From: Chrysopilus asiliformis
Taxonomy: Eukaryota > Arthropoda > Insecta > Diptera > Rhagionidae
Direction of reading: 5' to 3'
Assembly: GCA_964034945.1 (NCBI GenBank)
Contig: OZ035961.1
Span: 44,628,184-44,692,183, forward strand
Length of the DNA: 64,000 nucleotides
Positions within the stretch are counted from its first letter, which is position 1, and each line of letters opens with the position of its first letter. Positions 63,501-64,000 of the stretch are shown piece by piece. Made by a program: the position numbers and the translations under genes. The notes below the pieces were generated by a model. It did no database searches. It saw only the letters and a program-made list of their open reading frames with translations, and had not been told where the DNA came from.

Positions 63501-63528
63501 TAATAAAAAGGATAAAACAAATGATAAT
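51505..63528 (+). CDS. unk: Unkempt, CCCH zinc-finger RNA-binding protein (5 exons seen, continues)
   Basis: Exons 51505-51563, 51660-51869, 62334-62753, 62814-63016 and 63422-63528 join at GT-AG sites with consistent phases, giving 333 residues so far. A donor at 63529 shows it continues past the window. Unkempt is a cytoplasmic RNA-binding translational regulator that acts in neuronal differentiation and links to mTOR. The N-terminus PEKPNHYTYLKEFRVEQC is the family signature. All six CCCH fingers are present: EQCQSFLQHKCNQHRPFICF, YCTKYDETTGICPDGDD joined across the 10.5 kb intron to CPFLH, MCVHDTDARGYCVKNGHHC, PCKRPPRLCRQGYACPQYH, NCEAGDNCQYCH, and KCNDVQQAGYCPRSVFCAFAH. The family's coiled coil and RING finger would be encoded downstream. 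Exon 1 has 59 coding bases and was located by its splice site. Confidence 0.95.
51870..53930 (+). other. unkempt intron 2, 5' part
   Basis: No element ends recognised. Minus-strand frames at 52621-53157 (178 codons) and 53550-53903 (117 codons) have no recognisable domains. They lie in low-complexity, AT-rich intron and are not called. Large 5' introns often carry enhancers, but no such site can be pointed to here. Confidence 0.45.
53931..54550. mobile_element. Non-autonomous hAT element (620 bp)
   Basis: The ends TAGGGCTGCCAT and ATGGCAGCCCTA are flanked by GCTATACA (53923-53930, 54551-54558). AGAGAACTAAAAGAGAAC-type motifs repeat in the left third and again near the right end. No transposase. 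Confidence 0.9.
54559..55289 (+). other. unkempt intron 2, middle part
   Basis: AT-rich. A short inverted repeat CTACTACAATTGTAGTAG is at 54830-54848, with further CTACTA motifs to 55210. No gene. Confidence 0.45.
55290..55735. repeat. Foldback repeat
   Basis: The arms about 55290-55372 and 55678-55735 are inverse copies around CAGATTGGTTGAAATAGTCC / GGACTATTTCAACCAATCTG. No target duplication was defined. The frames inside are not supported. Confidence 0.6.
55736..56042 (+). other. unkempt intron 2 with a dispersed repeat
   Basis: 55828-55920 resembles 49050-49160 near the other side of the unkempt start, marking a repeat family. No gene. Confidence 0.4.
56073..57202. mobile_element. TIR element with TA duplication inside HINE F
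   Basis: The ends CCGTAAACTGAGGTGACTTT and the inverse (AAAGTCACCTCGTGTTACGC) are flanked by TA (56071-56072, 57203-57204). GGTGACTTTGGCCC motifs recur inside at 56890-56940. It contains a probable second element of Harbinger origin (next entry). Confidence 0.75.
56313..56528 (-). pseudogene. PIF/Harbinger nuclease fragment (HARBI1-like)
   Basis: The minus-strand frame joins an acidic N-terminal piece (DSDFSDMIDESDEEYF) and RRFHSRRNFNYW to FPRVIAVMDCSHVRIQSPG. The last segment matches the start of the HARBI1-type DDE nuclease, with the first catalytic Asp in MDCSHV. Most of the protein is missing, so it is an internally deleted relic. Surrounding AAGCTTAAGC / TTAAACC motifs at 56120-56180 and 56690-56740 may be the ends of its original element. 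Confidence 0.7.
57240..57910 (+). mobile_element. Second PIF/Harbinger element nested in the terminal repeat of the first
   Basis: TAA at 57237-57239 and 57911-57913. The arms GTTAGACGTGCGACTAGAAG / inverse (CTTCTAATCTCACGTCTAAC) extend about 35 bp. The interior carries the MADF-domain remnant at 57467-57720. Confidence 0.8.
57467..57720 (+). pseudogene. MADF-domain (Myb/SANT-like) protein remnant
   Basis: The plus strand reads LYRERECLWKTASKLYRR, then AYEQIGAELKLTSEEVKKKL and RNLRTTYVHEKK. This is the MADF signature with its tryptophan, the E-E-V-K-K-K-L-R-N-L-R helix and the trailing basic segment. A stop follows, and then the weakened conserved tail INASRKSGASTEDIYEPS. MADF/Myb-like DNA-binding proteins are the usual second gene of PIF/Harbinger transposons, so this supports the class of the enclosing element. 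Stops make it non-functional. Confidence 0.8.
58533..59291. mobile_element. AATT-rich hAT-like element, truncated second copy
   Basis: The right end TGCCCAACACTG and the dense AATTAACAATTAATTAATTG palindromes match the element at 15894-16743 in inverse orientation. The left terminus is missing or fused to HINE F (GGGCAAAAATGG occurs in both families), so the junction may reflect recombination at shared sequence. Confidence 0.7.
59292..59442 (+). other. Short intronic spacer
   Basis: AT-rich, featureless. It ends in TTA, the target of the next MITE. Confidence 0.4.
59443..59682. mobile_element. PIF/Harbinger-type hairpin MITE (240 bp)
   Basis: TTA at 59440-59442 and 59683-59685. Arms of about 100 bp are nearly exact inverse copies beginning GGCACTTGGCACACCG. 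Confidence 0.85.
59686..60643 (+). other. unkempt intron 2, repeat-derived part
   Basis: 60290-60640 shares blocks with 31185-31400 (TTCTGAGTCTGGC, TCTGGAGATACC), so it is a dispersed repeat. The frame at 60345-60683 is a translation of it. The remainder is AT-rich without features. Confidence 0.45.
60644..60770. mobile_element. PIF/Harbinger-type MITE (127 bp)
   Basis: TTA at 60641-60643 and 60771-60773. Inverted ends GGCCCGTTTGCTGAAACAAG / inverse. The interior has AACTTAAATT repeated on both sides. Confidence 0.88.
60785..61135 (+). mobile_element. tRNA-derived SINE
   Basis: The first 75 bases look like a tRNA-type Pol III promoter: an A-box-like TAGTCCAAGTGG and a B-box GGTTCAATTCC about 45 bp later. 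A unique body of about 240 bp follows (GTTGATGGGTTGCAACGTAA, GGAAGAAATCGTTATGAAAC) and it ends in a GATGATGATGAT simple tail. The cloverleaf is not intact, so it is not a working tRNA gene. Confidence 0.7.
61136..61635 (+). repeat. Dispersed repeat related to 31650-32070
   Basis: Recurrent blocks such as AGGACCTTCCGTTTCGAATT and GCGATCAGCGACCCCAAAAA occur in degenerate tandem arrangement, ending with GACCAACAAACCAACAAACA and a TATATATGTATGTATATA stretch. The superfamily is unknown to me. Confidence 0.45.
61636..61905 (+). mobile_element. Divergent HINE, copy G (partial)
   Basis: Matches the HINE core in order: ACCGTTTGTAACGC, ATGAACTACACCAGGGTGTT, TCTGTCTTTCTGTCTG, CTAGAAACTTGAAATTTT and GGCTAGGCTAAGTT. 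It has many substitutions and no recognisable 5' or 3' end. Confidence 0.6.
61908..62021 (+). repeat. AT-rich tandem repeat, about five units
   Basis: A unit of about 22 bp, T9-10 followed by AATATTTATAAAG, is repeated five times with varying T-run length. Confidence 0.85.
62022..62333 (+). other. 3' end of unkempt intron 2
   Basis: AT-rich, ending in the acceptor TTAAATTTCAG before exon 3. No element ends seen. Confidence 0.6.
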
Positions 63529-64000
63529 GTAAGTATGAACGTTTTATTTTATATATTTAAATTTTTGCTTAAGTTTGATCTTGAAAAGAAAAAAAAATAC
63601 CAAAGGAATGCTTGATTTAAGCCCTTTTTTTTTGTTTGCAACATTTGAAAATGTCAAATAGTCCATAAGAATTTTTATTTGTTAATCAAAGAGCTGTTTT
63701 ATGTGTTCAATTCAATTTATTTTCCTTTAACTCTTGAGCGGGCGCGTATGCGTAATTTGGTTCGCATAGGAATTTGTTTGTTTTGGGAAAATTGGAATAC
63801 AATTAAAAACTTCTTTACAATTTGATTCAGAAAAAAGTTACTGTGTTGATTGAGCTATGCACAAAACAGTTTTTTTTATGGATTTCAAAATGAACATAGG
63901 GAGTTCAACTGAAAGAGAGGTTTCTAATAGCACAAGACGTGCCCGCTTCAGGGTTAAATTCCAAATCGTGACTCATAATTCGGATTTATCGTTTTTTGAT
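63529..64000 (+). other. unkempt intron 5, start
   Basis: Begins with the donor GTAAGTATG. No further exon was recognised before the window ends; the frame at 63271-63615 merely overlaps exon 5. Confidence 0.6.

Overview
The window looks like a gene-poor, transposon-crowded stretch of an insect nuclear genome, most likely a dipteran. The base composition is AT-rich. The genes carry GT-AG introns and encode animal proteins (Unkempt, bigmax/Mlx, THADA, TRM13). There is a family of DINE-1-like Helentron derivatives, and the other elements are Tc1/mariner, hAT, PIF/Harbinger, piggyBac-type, BEL/Pao, Penelope-like, LINE and SINE. Nothing bacterial is present. The species cannot be named from sequence alone.

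Host genes, left to right: (1) a pseudogene at 5.65-7.1 kb (minus) that is the broken paralogue of (4); (2) Trm13, a single-exon tRNA 2'-O-methyltransferase at 21.2-22.6 kb (minus); (3) bigmax/Mlx, a bHLH-zipper gene at 22.9-29.2 kb (plus), head-to-head with Trm13, four exons, with a complete hAT transposon in its 5.4 kb intron 2; (4) an unrecognised 475-residue protein at 33.3-34.7 kb (minus), whose stop codon and probable poly(A) signal come from an inserted transposon; (5) THADA/TRM732 at 35.4-48.4 kb (minus), five exons by my reconstruction, with introns swollen by a LINE, hAT, HINE and piggyBac-like elements and a perfectly symmetric inverted pair of Penelope fragments; (6) unkempt at 51.5 kb to beyond the right edge (plus), five exons visible and all six CCCH fingers, with a 10.5 kb intron 2 full of nested elements.

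Most of the remaining DNA is repeats. Many have readable termini and target-site duplications: 8 bp (hAT), TA (Tc1/mariner), TAA/TTA (PIF/Harbinger), TTAA (piggyBac-like) and 12 bp (LINE). These let the order of insertion be read. The region 1-12.2 kb is a nest: a BEL/Pao retrotransposon, itself split by a terminal-inverted-repeat element, broke the 3' end of the orphan paralogue. A hAT element, a mariner and a second, composite hAT hit the rest of that gene and its upstream region. The region 56.0-59.3 kb is a similar nest in which one HINE copy was hit three times.

Functionally, Trm13 (tRNA position 4) and THADA (partner of the position-32 methyltransferase) both belong to tRNA 2'-O-methylation; in an insect this closeness is probably coincidental. 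The most novel host item is the orphan gene pair at 5.7-7.1 and 33.3-34.7 kb. The most striking genomic structures are the Penelope palindrome in the THADA intron, the apparently intact hAT whose 54-bp repeat array grows out of its transposase stop codon, and the transposon-donated stop codon.
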